Below are positions 7,874 through 15,781 of a stretch of 33,384 nt of DNA, piece after piece. The stretch spans positions 1 to 33,384 of the forward strand of contig CAIYRQ010000071.1 in assembly GCA_903928635.1 (NCBI GenBank), written 5' to 3'. The translations under genes were made by a program, and so were the position numbers. The first letter of the stretch is position 1. Each line of letters begins with the position of its first letter. The DNA comes from an uncultured beta proteobacterium. GTDB lineage: Bacteria; Pseudomonadota; Gammaproteobacteria; Burkholderiales; Burkholderiaceae_C. The notes under the pieces were generated by a model. That model worked only from the letters and a program-made list of their open reading frames with translations. It did not search any database and was not told the DNA's origin.

Positions 7874-8800
7874 TCAGGGTTGAACAGTGGCAGGACAGGC
7901 TGGCAGCCACCGCCCGCCAAATACATTGAGCAGCAGACCCGCCATCAGCAAGCCGCCGCCCGCCAAGTGCACGGGTTGCAGCGCCTCCCCAAATATCACC
8001 CATCCGCTGGACAGGCCCACCAGAGGCACGAGCAAGCTAAAAGGCGCCACCCGGTTGGCCGGATAGCGCTGCAGCATGCGGGTCCATACCCCGTAGCCAA
8101 ACAAGGTGGCGCCCCACGACAGGTAGACCAGCGCCGCAAGCGACGCCCCGCGAAAGCTCATCAATGCCTCTGCCATGGCCTGGGTCCCTTCAAGCCACAC
8201 CGACAGCAGCAAAAAGGGAACGGGCGGCACCAGGCTGGCCCACACCACAAACGCTTGTTGGTCGAAGGGCGCAAAGCGCGCCAATTTGCGCGTCACGATG
8301 TTGCCGGCTGCCCACATGAGCGCAGCCGCCACCGTCAACGCAAATCCAAGCAGCGGCATGCTGAGGCCATGGGCGCTGCCAATGAGCACCAGCCCTGCGC
8401 CGGCCAGCACCAAGCCCGCGAGCTGGTGGCGCTGCCAGCGCTCTTGGAGCCAGAGCGCCGCAAACACCATGGTGAAAAATGCCTGCGACTGCAGGACCAA
8501 AGACGCCAGGCCCGACGGCATGCCCAAGTGGATAGCAGAAAACAAAAATGCAAATTGTCCCACCGAGATGCTGAGGCCATAGGCGAGGTACCAGCGCAGT
8601 GGCAGCTTGGGTGCTTTGAAAAAAAGCAGCGCCGGAAATGCCGCCAGCATGAACCGCAATGCCCCAAGAAACAAGGGAGGGATACCGGCGACGCCGATCT
8701 TGATGGCGGCGAAGTTCATGCCCCAGACTACCACCACCAGCATCAAGAGCCCGAAGTCGCGCGGGGTAACAGAAGTGTGGGCGGTGGATAAATCGGGCAT
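7874..8800 (-). CDS. EamA-family (DMT) exporter
   Basis: A 308-aa protein with ten predicted membrane segments made of two EamA repeats. The first repeat carries VVVVWGMNFAAIKIG and the second ALMWAAGNIVTRKLA, followed by PFSLLVPLVGLSSGWVIFGE, the usual end of RhaT/YdeD-like transporters. Closest in character to O-acetylserine/cysteine exporters such as EamA of E. coli, but substrate assignment is inference. ATG 8800 (MPDLSTAHTS) is preferred over the track's 8935 start, which would run into the kinase gene. It sits 22 bases after the kinase stop and 17 bases before the MFS start on the same strand, consistent with one transcript. Confidence 0.87.
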   Translation of the reverse strand: MPDLSTAHTSVTPRDFGLLMLVVVVWGMNFAAIKIGVAGIPPLFLGALRFMLAAFPALLFFKAPKLPLRWYLAYGLSISVGQFAFLFSAIHLGMPSGLASLVLQSQAFFTMVFAALWLQERWQRHQLAGLVLAGAGLVLIGSAHGLSMPLLGFALTVAAALMWAAGNIVTRKLARFAPFDQQAFVVWASLVPPVPFLLLSVWLEGTQAMAEALMSFRGASLAALVYLSWGATLFGYGVWTRMLQRYPANRVAPFSLLVPLVGLSSGWVIFGEALQPVHLAGGGLLMAGLLLNVFGGRWLPACPATVQP

Positions 8801-8822
8801 GGAAGCCCGCGAGTATCCCCTA

Positions 8823-10388
8823 CTATCCCAGTGGCCCCAGATCGTCTCCGTACAAACTGGAGCCCGGACCACGCGCTTCACGGCGGGTTGCCTCGCTCCA
8901 CTCATCGTCTGCGCCGAGTTCCGCAAGTTGCTCAAACGGCAGCGCCTGTTTGACCAAAATCACCGTGCAGGGTGCATCCATCGCCACCTTGATGGGGACG
9001 GTGGCGACAAAGCGCTGTGTCTTCAGCCCGTGCGTGGCCGCGCCCATCACGATCACACTGACCTGGTTGCCGTTGGCGTAGTCGAGCAAAGCCTTGGCTA
9101 CGTCACCGGACTCCAACACATGGCAAGACGTTTGGTGCCCCGGATGGTCCAGCGGCTGGGCCCATTGGTGCAATTGGGTGAGGTAGCGCCGGTGCAACTG
9201 GGTTTCGCTGCGCTCTTCGTGGGTGCTGCTGCTCAAGCTGCTGGGGATCACCGTTACGCATGCCAGCCGGGCGCCCGGGCGCGTGCCCAAGGACCGGGCC
9301 ACCGCCTGTCGCAGCGAATAAAGCGTCGCATCCGTCGCGTCGCGGTAGGGCACAGCCACCATCACGATGGGCACTTCGTCAATTTGTTGCGCCGGCAAGG
9401 GGCTGGGCTGGTAGTGCATGCCCGCAGCCTTGATCCAGCGCTTGAAATGGGTGCGAAACGGCGTGGGCTCCGTGTTGGTGCCCCGTGCAGTGACGTGCAC
9501 TTGCGTGGGGTGAGACAAGTCGAAGGCCAGCAAGGCAGCAGACGCGTAGCGCTTGGCCGCCTCCGGCTCCAGGCAGCGCAACACCACCTCTTGCAGCCAG
9601 GCCGGCAGGTCGCTGCGGCGTTTGCGTGGCGGCACCGGGTCCACCCACAGGCGTTGGCGCATTCCAGCGGCCGTTTGCGGCTCGCCAAAGGGCAGCTCGC
9701 CCGTGCACAGCTGGTACAGCATGACGCCAATCGCAAATACATCGCTGCGCGGGTCTGCACGCACGCCGACCACTTGCTCTGGTGCAATCCAGGCGGGCGA
9801 ACCCACCGCCTTTCGCAGCTGCTCGGCCAACAAGTCGGGGTAGTGCGCATGGTGGGACAAACCGAAGTCCAGCAGCACAGCGGCGCCAAACTCGTTCAAA
9901 GGCGGGTCAGTGGAATTGTCTGCAGACACTCCAGACGCAGGCCGAAACAACACGTTTTGAGGTTTGAGGTCCAAATGCACCGTGTTTTGCAAGTGCAAGG
10001 CATGGGCGGCGCGCGCCATGGCCACGCCCAGGCGGCAAATCACATCGACGTCCAAAGGCTGTGGTGCATCCAACCAATGTTGCAGTGTTCGGCCTTGGAT
10101 GTACTCCATCACCAAGTAGGGCATGCGCTCCAAATCGCCGGCCGCGACAAAGCGCGGTACATGGACGCCTGTGAGCACCTGTTGGATCTGGCACTCCACT
10201 TCAAAGCTAACGATATTTTCTGCACCGTCACCGGTGGCCATGCGCGGCACTTTCATGGCCATGGGAAACCCAGGGTCGTGCGTGCTTTGCGCATAGGTGA
10301 CGTGGTAAATGTGGGCCATGCCGCCGCTGTGAATGCATTCACCGATAGTGAAACCGTTGAGCTCGCTGCCCAGAGTCAGCAGTTTCAT
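8823..10388 (-). CDS. Ser/Thr protein kinase fused to a universal stress protein domain
   Basis: A 521-aa cytoplasmic protein. Residues about 12-290 form a Hanks-type kinase: glycine loop IHSGGMAHIYHV, ATP-anchoring Lys46 (AMKV), a Glu near residue 63, catalytic loop HLDLKPQN with Asp140 (HLD instead of HRD), DFG at 174-176, and APE at 202-204. The active site looks complete. Residues about 338-480 are a UspA-like alpha/beta domain (VPIVMVAVPYRDATD, VSVIVMGAATHG, CTVILVK). The classic Usp ATP-binding Gly-Ser is replaced by Ala-Thr in VATVPIK, so this domain may sense something other than ATP. No membrane segment is evident. ATG 10388 overlaps the phosphoesterase stop (ATGA). Substrates are unknown. 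A kinase lacking Arg before the catalytic Asp often does not need activation-loop phosphorylation; that is family knowledge. Confidence 0.88.
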   Translation of the reverse strand: MKLLTLGSELNGFTIGECIHSGGMAHIYHVTYAQSTHDPGFPMAMKVPRMATGDGAENIVSFEVECQIQQVLTGVHVPRFVAAGDLERMPYLVMEYIQGRTLQHWLDAPQPLDVDVICRLGVAMARAAHALHLQNTVHLDLKPQNVLFRPASGVSADNSTDPPLNEFGAAVLLDFGLSHHAHYPDLLAEQLRKAVGSPAWIAPEQVVGVRADPRSDVFAIGVMLYQLCTGELPFGEPQTAAGMRQRLWVDPVPPRKRRSDLPAWLQEVVLRCLEPEAAKRYASAALLAFDLSHPTQVHVTARGTNTEPTPFRTHFKRWIKAAGMHYQPSPLPAQQIDEVPIVMVAVPYRDATDATLYSLRQAVARSLGTRPGARLACVTVIPSSLSSSTHEERSETQLHRRYLTQLHQWAQPLDHPGHQTSCHVLESGDVAKALLDYANGNQVSVIVMGAATHGLKTQRFVATVPIKVAMDAPCTVILVKQALPFEQLAELGADDEWSEATRREARGPGSSLYGDDLGPLG

Positions 10389-11137
10389 CGGCCCATCTCC
10401 AGGCGGGAGGCAAACATCTCGGGCAGCCCCGCACGCCGGATGGCGTCTGCGGCAGCCACATGGTCGTAGTGCACCCGGTGGAATGTCAGCACCTGGGCGC
10501 TGGTGTCCAGCAAGGCGTACATCGCCTGCGGGTTGCCGTCGCGCGGCTGGCCCACCGAACCCACGGTAGCCAGCCAATGGCGGTGCCGAGGCACGGGAAT
10601 CGCCATGCCGGCCTGGGGTTGAAAGGGCATGAGCCGCCCCTCTGCGCCCCGGTAATACAAGGTTTGGGCATGCACGTGGCCACCAAACACATAGCGCACC
10701 TCTGGCCATGCCCGTGCAGCATCCAGGCTGGCGGTGGCGGTCAATGCGTCTGTCACATACCGCCAACGCTCGGGTTCATTGACACTGGCGTGAACCAGCA
10801 AAACGGTGTCGACGGCATGGGTGAGTGGCAACTGGGCGAGCCACTGCCGCTGCGCCGGGCTGAGCTGGTCGTGGGTCCATTGCGCGCCCAAGTCGCCTAT
10901 TTTCTGAACGGCGCCAGGGGGCGCGACGGCCACTTCATCGTGGTTGCCACGCAGTACCCAAGCGCCCTCTGCCTGCAGGTCCCTGATGCAATCAATGACT
11001 TCGCCCGGCTGCGCGCCATAGCCCACCATATCGCCCAAGAACGCGAGCTGCTGCGCGCCAAGTCCGCGCGCGTGCGCCAAGCAGGCTTGCAAGGCCTGCA
11101 AATTGCTGTGGATGTCGGAGAGCAGCGCCAGTTTCAC
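10385..11137 (-). CDS. Calcineurin-like metallophosphoesterase (YfcE-like)
   Basis: A protein of about 250 residues with the full dimetal phosphoesterase motif set: SDIHSN, GDMVGYG, GNHDE, a later LVHAS and GGHVHAQ. The type resembles small YfcE/MJ0936-like phosphodiesterases and PrpE-like protein phosphatases. Its neighbour in the same operon, a Ser/Thr kinase whose start overlaps this gene's stop by ATGA, makes an opposing protein phosphatase role attractive, but this is inference; nucleotide phosphodiesterase activity is equally possible. The start is uncertain: the track uses TTG 11143, while GTG 11137 gives the family-typical MKLALLSDIHSN. No strong ribosome-binding site distinguishes them. 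An 81-base gap separates it from the rcnA-like gene upstream. Confidence 0.87.
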   Translation of the reverse strand: MKLALLSDIHSNLQALQACLAHARGLGAQQLAFLGDMVGYGAQPGEVIDCIRDLQAEGAWVLRGNHDEVAVAPPGAVQKIGDLGAQWTHDQLSPAQRQWLAQLPLTHAVDTVLLVHASVNEPERWRYVTDALTATASLDAARAWPEVRYVFGGHVHAQTLYYRGAEGRLMPFQPQAGMAIPVPRHRHWLATVGSVGQPRDGNPQAMYALLDTSAQVLTFHRVHYDHVAAADAIRRAGLPEMFASRLEMGR

Positions 11138-11218
11138 GACCAAAGAGTCCGCTTGGAATGATGAAACAACATCATGCCGCAGTTAACTGACGCGGCGATT
11201 TCGGGGTGGTTGGCTTTT

Positions 11219-12031
11219 TTAACCCAGCGTGGCCAGACCGTGCCAGCCTTCCCAGGCCATCCAGGCCGCCACCAGCAGCATCAAGACCACCGACAAATAA
11301 GGCGCTTTGTCCGCCCACTTGCCAAAGCCACCCCAATGCCGCGCGGCATGGCGCACGCTCAAGGCCGCCAGTGCCCCGGACGCAACCATGGTGAGTGCCA
11401 AGCCCAGACTAAAGCCCAGCACCAAGGTCGCCCCCAACGCTACTTGCTTGAGCTGCAGGCACAAGAGGAGCACGGTGATCGAAGCAGGGCATGGGATCAG
11501 GCCGCCGGTCAGACCGAACACCACAATTTGCCCGGTCGTGACCTCTTGCCCTGGCTTGCCAAAGCGCCGCGCAATGTCGTCGGCATGCGCCTGCGCATGG
11601 CTGTCCAACACAGGGCCGTCATGGTCATGGTCATGGTCGTGATTGTGATTGTGATCGTGATCGTGATCGTGGTGATGGTGGTCGTGCACCGCCCGCCCGG
11701 TACGCGCCCACATCCACACAGCGGTACCGGCAATCAACATGCTGGAAACCAGCTGCATATAAGGCTCGCTGGCAGCTGCGTTCCAGTGCTGGCCGAAATA
11801 CAGGCCGCCCATGGCCACCGCCCATACCACGGCAGTGTGCGACAGGGTGGCCGCCAAGCCCAGTAACACTGCCTGTGCCACCGTGCCCCGGATGGCAATG
11901 ATGAACGCCGCCATCACCGTCTTGGAGTGTCCGGGCTCCAACCCATGCAAGGCACCCAGGGCAACGGCGCTGGGAAGGAACAGCCAGGCGCTGGCGCCCC
12001 CTTGCTGCAATAGACTGGATAAATCGTTCAT
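11219..12031 (-). CDS. rcnA: RcnA/NicO-family nickel/cobalt exporter
   Basis: A 270-aa inner-membrane protein, close to the 274 aa of E. coli RcnA. The early motif GALHGLEPGHSKTVMAAF is the NicO/RcnA signature, and GLTGGLIPCPASITVLLLCL is the second conserved helix. Between membrane segments three and four lies a cytoplasmic His/Asp-rich loop (HDHHHHDHDHDHNHNHDHDH), characteristic of RcnA and presumed to collect metal ions for efflux. ATG 12031 is chosen over the track's 12058 because GGGAAG lies just before it. No rcnR-like regulator is adjacent. The start is 103 bases from the divergent rpoH start; a possible promoter is TTAACC-16 bases-TACACT between 12068 and 12041. Confidence 0.88.
   Translation of the reverse strand: MNDLSSLLQQGGASAWLFLPSAVALGALHGLEPGHSKTVMAAFIIAIRGTVAQAVLLGLAATLSHTAVVWAVAMGGLYFGQHWNAAASEPYMQLVSSMLIAGTAVWMWARTGRAVHDHHHHDHDHDHNHNHDHDHDHDGPVLDSHAQAHADDIARRFGKPGQEVTTGQIVVFGLTGGLIPCPASITVLLLCLQLKQVALGATLVLGFSLGLALTMVASGALAALSVRHAARHWGGFGKWADKAPYLSVVLMLLVAAWMAWEGWHGLATLG
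11616..11690. repeat. Short tandem repeat tract coding for the RcnA His-rich loop
   Basis: On the + strand the tract reads as near-perfect six-base units such as GGTCAT, GATTGT and GATCGT in succession, which encode alternating His and Asp/Asn on the minus strand. Tracts like this are prone to slipped-strand copy number change; six-base units would keep the frame, so the loop length could vary between strains. Confidence 0.75.
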
Positions 12032-12076
12032 CTTCCCAGTGTAGATGCGTTGGATCAAGGGTTAACCAGTAGAGAA

Positions 12077-12103
12077 TTAGCACTCTTTGCCGTTGAGTGC
12101 TAA
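12077..12103. promoter_or_regulatory. CIRCE operator (HrcA binding site) at rpoH
   Basis: The sequence is TTAGCACTC (12077-12085), nine spacer bases, then GAGTGCTAA (12095-12103), an exact match to the CIRCE inverted repeat bound by the heat-shock repressor HrcA. It lies 31 bases upstream of the rpoH ATG. CIRCE usually controls groESL and dnaK operons. Here it implies HrcA repression of the heat-shock sigma factor itself. It also lies in the divergent region with rcnA, whose start is 45 bases away. Confidence 0.93.
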
Positions 12104-12106
12104 TAT
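12077..12106 (+). promoter_or_regulatory. Possible rpoH promoter overlapping CIRCE
   Basis: TTAGCA (12077-12082) and TAATAT (12101-12106) are separated by 18 bases and would start transcription near 12113, just upstream of the ribosome-binding site. In that reading CIRCE covers both promoter boxes. An alternative pair is TTGGAT (12050) with GAGAAT (12072). The assignment is by eye only. Confidence 0.4.
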
Positions 12107-12120
12107 TGCGGTCATGGACA

Positions 12121-12127
12121 CAAGGAG
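12121..12127 (+). promoter_or_regulatory. Ribosome-binding site that fixes the rpoH start
   Basis: CAAGGAG lies 7 bases before ATG 12135. The earlier in-frame ATG at 12114 and the track's start at 12087 lack such a site and the latter begins inside CIRCE, so 12135 is preferred. Confidence 0.8.
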
Positions 12128-12134
12128 TGCTGCA

Positions 12135-13073
12135 ATGTCTTACGCAATCGGAACAACTACCGCGCTGGCCACGGCCAATCCCTGGTCATTGGTGCCGTCG
12201 CTGGGCAATTTGGACGCCTATATCTCTGCGGCCAACCGCATGCCGATGCTCACCTTAGAGGAAGAGCAGCGTTTTGCGCGCCAGTTCAAAGAACACAACG
12301 ACCTGGACGCGGCTGGAAAGCTGGTGCTCTCGCACCTGCGCTTGGTCGTTTCCGTGGCACGGCAGTACCTGGGCTACGGCCTGGCCCATGGCGACTTGAT
12401 CCAGGAAGGCAATGTCGGCCTGATGAAAGCCGTCAAGCGCTTTGACCCGGACCAAGGCGTGCGCCTGGTGAGCTATGCGCTGCACTGGATCAAGGCCGAA
12501 ATCCATGAATACATTCTGAAAAACTGGCGCATGGTCAAGGTGGCGACCACCAAGGCCCAGCGCAAGCTGTTTTTCAACTTGCGCTCCATGAAGCAGCGCT
12601 TCAAATCCGATGACGCCGCGGCCGATTTGGGCACCCACCGCGACACGCTGACCCCTGAGCAAGTCGACGCCATGGCGCGTGAGCTTAACGTCAAGCCGGA
12701 AGAAGTGCTGGAAATGGAGACCCGCCTTTCCGGCGGCGATGTGTTACTTGACCCCACTGCCAGCGAGGACGGCGAAGACGCCTTTGGCCCGATCGCTTAC
12801 CTCACCGACAGCAGCCACGAACCCTTGGCCATGATCGAAGCGCACCGTCGCGACGTGCTGGCCTCGGACGGAATTGCCAGCGCGCTCGAAACACTGGACG
12901 CGCGCAGTCGCCGCATTGTGGAAGAGCGCTGGCTCAAGGTGAACGACGACAACTCAGGCGGCATGACGCTGCATGATCTGGCCGCCGAGTACGGTGTCAG
13001 CGCCGAGCGCATCCGCCAAATCGAGGTGGCGGCCATGAAGAAGATGAAAACGGCGCTGGTCGATTACGCCTAA
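12135..13073 (+). CDS. rpoH: Heat-shock sigma factor RpoH (sigma-32)
   Basis: A 312-aa sigma-70 family factor that directs RNA polymerase to heat-shock promoters. Region 1.2 includes ANRMPMLTLEEEQRFA; region 2 has VVSVARQYLGYGL, DLIQEGNVGLMKAVKRFDP and SYALHWIKAEIHEYI. The RpoH box, QRKLFFNLRSMKQRF, directly follows region 2 and separates it from other sigma factors. Region 4.2 ends with LAAEYGVSAERIRQIEVAAMKKMK. Length and motif order are normal. A perfect CIRCE lies upstream, pointing to repression by HrcA in addition to any usual control of sigma-32 by chaperones and proteolysis. It converges with sco, whose stop is only 6 bases away, with no obvious terminator between. Confidence 0.96.
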   Translation: MSYAIGTTTALATANPWSLVPSLGNLDAYISAANRMPMLTLEEEQRFARQFKEHNDLDAAGKLVLSHLRLVVSVARQYLGYGLAHGDLIQEGNVGLMKAVKRFDPDQGVRLVSYALHWIKAEIHEYILKNWRMVKVATTKAQRKLFFNLRSMKQRFKSDDAAADLGTHRDTLTPEQVDAMARELNVKPEEVLEMETRLSGGDVLLDPTASEDGEDAFGPIAYLTDSSHEPLAMIEAHRRDVLASDGIASALETLDARSRRIVEERWLKVNDDNSGGMTLHDLAAEYGVSAERIRQIEVAAMKKMKTALVDYA

Positions 13074-13079
13074 TCAAGC

Positions 13080-13688
13080 CTAGTTGCGCAGCAACTGCGC
13101 GATGTCGGCGGCCAACACCGAAGCACCGCTGCCGTAGCGGGTAAACAGGCGCAGTTGCCCCTTGCTGTCGTACACATAGCTGCCCGCGGAATGGTCCATG
13201 GTGTAGCTGGTGGCACTGGCGCCCGGCACCTTTTTGTAATAGATCTTGAACTCCTTGGCGACGGCAGCGAGCTCCTCGGGCGTCGGACGCAAGGCCAGGA
13301 AGCTGGCGTCGAAATTGGCCATGTACGCTTTGAGCAGCTCAGGCGTATCGCGCTCAGGGTCCACGGTGACAAAGAGACCTTGCACGCGGTCGCCATCTTT
13401 GCCCAACAGTTTTTTCACCTCGGCAAGCTCCGCCAACGTAGTGGGACAGACGTCCGGGCATTGGGTGTAACCAAAAAACACCACGACCACCTTGCCCGCA
13501 AAGTCCGACAAGTGCCGCACCTGTCCGTTGTGGTCTGCCAGCGCCACCGCCTTACCGTAGTCAGCGCCGGTGATGTCAATGGAGCTGAATACGGGTTTTT
13601 TCTCGCCGCATGCGGTCAAGTTGCCCGCCAAAAGTGCAGCTGCTGCAAGTGCGGGCAGCGCTTTGAGGAATTGACGCAGAGAGTTCAT
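13080..13688 (-). CDS. sco: SCO1/SenC copper chaperone lipoprotein
   Basis: A 202-aa protein with an N-terminal signal and lipobox LTAC (Cys27), so it should be anchored at the outer face of the inner membrane. The thioredoxin fold carries the SCO copper-binding motif CPDVC (Cys77, Cys81) and the distal His in TMDHSAGS (His167). SCO proteins deliver copper to, or reduce, the CuA site of oxidase subunit II. It is the last gene of the assembly operon, its ATG overlapping the ctaB stop (ATGA). The track's 243-aa version starts inside ctaB and hides the lipobox, so ATG 13688 is preferred. Confidence 0.93.
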   Translation of the reverse strand: MNSLRQFLKALPALAAAALLAGNLTACGEKKPVFSSIDITGADYGKAVALADHNGQVRHLSDFAGKVVVVFFGYTQCPDVCPTTLAELAEVKKLLGKDGDRVQGLFVTVDPERDTPELLKAYMANFDASFLALRPTPEELAAVAKEFKIYYKKVPGASATSYTMDHSAGSYVYDSKGQLRLFTRYGSGASVLAADIAQLLRN

Positions 13689-14590
13689 AGCAGGTAATGG
13701 TCCAGCAGCAGCGCGGCGAACAAAGCGCTCAAGTGAATCAAGGAAAAGCGAAAGGTCTTGCGCGCCAGAGCATCGGAGTAGTCGCGCATCAGTTGCCATG
13801 CATACCAGCAAAACCCCAGGCTCAGCACCACCGCAGTGGCCAAATACAGCCAGGAGCTCATGCCCAGCATGAACGGCAACAGGCAGGCAGCAAACAACAC
13901 CCAGGTGTAGAGCAGGATCTGCAGGCGGGTGAACTCACTGCCATGCGTCACCGGCAGCATCGGCAGGCCCGACTTGCGGTAATCCTCCACCCGGTACAGT
14001 GCCAGGGCCCAGAAATGCGGCGGCGTCCACAGGAAGATGATGAGAAACAAGACCAAGGCCTCAGGCCCCACATCACCCGTCATGGCAGCCCACCCGAGCA
14101 CGGGCGGCATGGCACCCGAGGCGCCGCCGATCACAATATTCTGCGGCGTCAGAGGTTTGAGGATGACGGTGTAAATCACCGCGTAACCCACAAAAGTGGC
14201 GAAGGTGAGCCACATGGTGAGCGGATTGACGGTCCAGTACAAAATTGCCGAACCCGCCGCAGCCAAGATCGCTGAAAACAGCAAGGTTTGTGTGTTGCTC
14301 AACTCCCCGCGCGCAGTGGGGCGCCACGCGGTGCGCTTCATCTTGGCGTCAATGCCCTGCTCTACGATGCAGTTAAAAGCTGCTGCGGCAGCCGCGACCA
14401 GCCAAATTCCGATACAGGCACGAGCCGCCACGCCCACCTGGTCCAGTGACGGCACGCCCGGCACAGCGAGCACCATGCCAATCAGCGCGCAAAAAACGAT
14501 CAGTTGAATCACGCGTGGCTTGGTCAGCGCATTGAACTGGCGCAGCACAGACAGTGAAGGCGCTGCAGGTGTTGGGTTGAGGTCGGTCAC
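13685..14590 (-). CDS. ctaB: Protoheme IX farnesyltransferase (heme O synthase)
   Basis: A 301-aa UbiA-type polytopic membrane enzyme that attaches a farnesyl group to heme b to make heme O, the precursor of heme A. Diagnostic motifs are [18 protein letters not shown], the Asp-rich prenyl site [15 protein letters not shown], and the second loop [18 protein letters not shown]. About nine membrane segments are visible. No suitable ATG is present near the expected start; GTG 14590 ([12 protein letters not shown]) fits the family N-terminus. It follows ctaA with a 11-base gap and overlaps sco by four bases. Also called cyoE. Confidence 0.94.
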   Translation of the reverse strand: MTDLNPTPAAPSLSVLRQFNALTKPRVIQLIVFCALIGMVLAVPGVPSLDQVGVAARACIGIWLVAAAAAAFNCIVEQGIDAKMKRTAWRPTARGELSNTQTLLFSAILAAAGSAILYWTVNPLTMWLTFATFVGYAVIYTVILKPLTPQNIVIGGASGAMPPVLGWAAMTGDVGPEALVLFLIIFLWTPPHFWALALYRVEDYRKSGLPMLPVTHGSEFTRLQILLYTWVLFAACLLPFMLGMSSWLYLATAVVLSLGFCWYAWQLMRDYSDALARKTFRFSLIHLSALFAALLLDHYLL

Positions 14591-14601
14591 AGAGATACTT
14601 T

Positions 14602-15753
14602 CTAGCTGCGCTTGTTCGCAGAGGAGGTTCGCGGGTGCGCGGATGTCGCGGCCAACAGCCACACCAGGATGGCGCCCAAGGCACCGGCGCCGCCGGTATG
14701 CAGCACGGCAGCCAACAGCGGCCAGCCGAGCACCACATTGCTCAGCCCGGTAGCCAATTGCAAAATCAACAAGGCGAAAAGGCAGCGCACAGGGGTCGCC
14801 AGCGCGGAAATTTTGCGCAACCGCCAGGCCAGCCAAGCCAGTGCGAGTACAGCCACCACTGCGAACAGACGGTGGGACATATGAATCGCTGTGAGCGCCT
14901 GAAAGCTCAAGGGCGAACCATCGCTCGCAAGTCCTAAGGGTCGCCACATTTCAAATCCCTGTGCGAAGTCCGTCATCGGCCACCAACTGCCCTGGCAGGC
15001 CGGGAATTCAGAGCACGCCAGCACCGCGTAATTGGTGCTGACCCAGGCGCCTAAAGCAGCTTGCAACAGCCACACCAACAACACTGCCAGCAGTGCCCCG
15101 CGCATGGACATGGCGATTGGCCAAGCCTTCTGCGAACCCAGTGCCTGTGACTGGCGCACGGCCTGCACTGACAGCAGCGCCAGCAACACGTAGCCGCCCA
15201 ACAGGTGCATGCTGACAATGGCCGGGAACAATTTCATGGTGACCGTTAGCGCGCCGAATGCACCTTGAATGCATACCCACAGCAAGGTGGCAGTTGCCCA
15301 CCAGGGACTGATGTATTGGGCGTCGTCAGTCTCCCGACGGCCCCGCGCCAGGATCCAGGCGCTCACCGCCAAAGCCAGGATGAGCAAACCGACGCTGGAC
15401 GCCAGGTAGCGGTGCACCATTTCAATCCAGGCCTTGCCGTGGGTGACCGGGCCGTCAGGCGACGATGTCTGGGCAATATCGATCGGCACTTGGGCGCCCA
15501 CGGGTGTCGCATGCCCATAGCATCCAGGCCAATCGGGGCAACCGAGGCCACTGTCGGTCAGGCGGGTAAACGCTCCAAAAAGCACCAAGTCAAAAGTCAG
15601 GAACAGGGTCAGCAAGGTCAGTGAATGCATGCGCCCCACAGGCAATGCCCGGCGCTGGCGCCACGCCCACCAGGCCAAGGGCACGGCGGCAACGGCTAGG
15701 CCCACGCCTGCCAGACGCAGCAAAGCCAACCAATCAAAAGATACCGTTTGCAT
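14602..15753 (-). CDS. ctaA: Heme A synthase (COX15/CtaA family)
   Basis: A 383-aa membrane protein with about eight helices that oxidises the C8 methyl of heme O to give heme A for the aa3 oxidase. Visible motifs include [22 protein letters not shown] with the conserved Cys pair, the His-containing [13 protein letters not shown], and [11 protein letters not shown] and [10 protein letters not shown], giving the four His expected as heme ligands. Length matches proteobacterial COX15-type enzymes. It lies between the SCO-like thiol protein and ctaB on the same strand, and the start ATG 15753 is 28 bases after the upstream stop. Confidence 0.94.
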   Translation of the reverse strand: MQTVSFDWLALLRLAGVGLAVAAVPLAWWAWRQRRALPVGRMHSLTLLTLFLTFDLVLFGAFTRLTDSGLGCPDWPGCYGHATPVGAQVPIDIAQTSSPDGPVTHGKAWIEMVHRYLASSVGLLILALAVSAWILARGRRETDDAQYISPWWATATLLWVCIQGAFGALTVTMKLFPAIVSMHLLGGYVLLALLSVQAVRQSQALGSQKAWPIAMSMRGALLAVLLVWLLQAALGAWVSTNYAVLACSEFPACQGSWWPMTDFAQGFEMWRPLGLASDGSPLSFQALTAIHMSHRLFAVVAVLALAWLAWRLRKISALATPVRCLFALLILQLATGLSNVVLGWPLLAAVLHTGGAGALGAILVWLLAATSAHPRTSSANKRS

Positions 15754-15781
15754 TGTGGTGTTCTGACGAGGTGCTGACGGC

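Noticed and set aside
8607-10469. 620-aa ORF on + opposite the kinase and EamA genes
   Set aside because: It crosses two real genes in antisense, has no recognisable motif and shows shadow-type composition.
11200-11230. GGTTGGCTTTTTTAACC after the rcnA stop as a terminator
   Set aside because: Only a four-base stem with the T tract inside the loop; not a credible Rho-independent terminator.
11630-11690. Repeat tract considered as a CRISPR-like array
   Set aside because: Units are only six bases with no spacers and they code for the His-rich loop.
11174-11866. 230-aa + strand ORF with a long run of Val/Ile/Met that looks like a membrane helix
   Set aside because: The run is the antisense reading of the His-rich repeat of RcnA.
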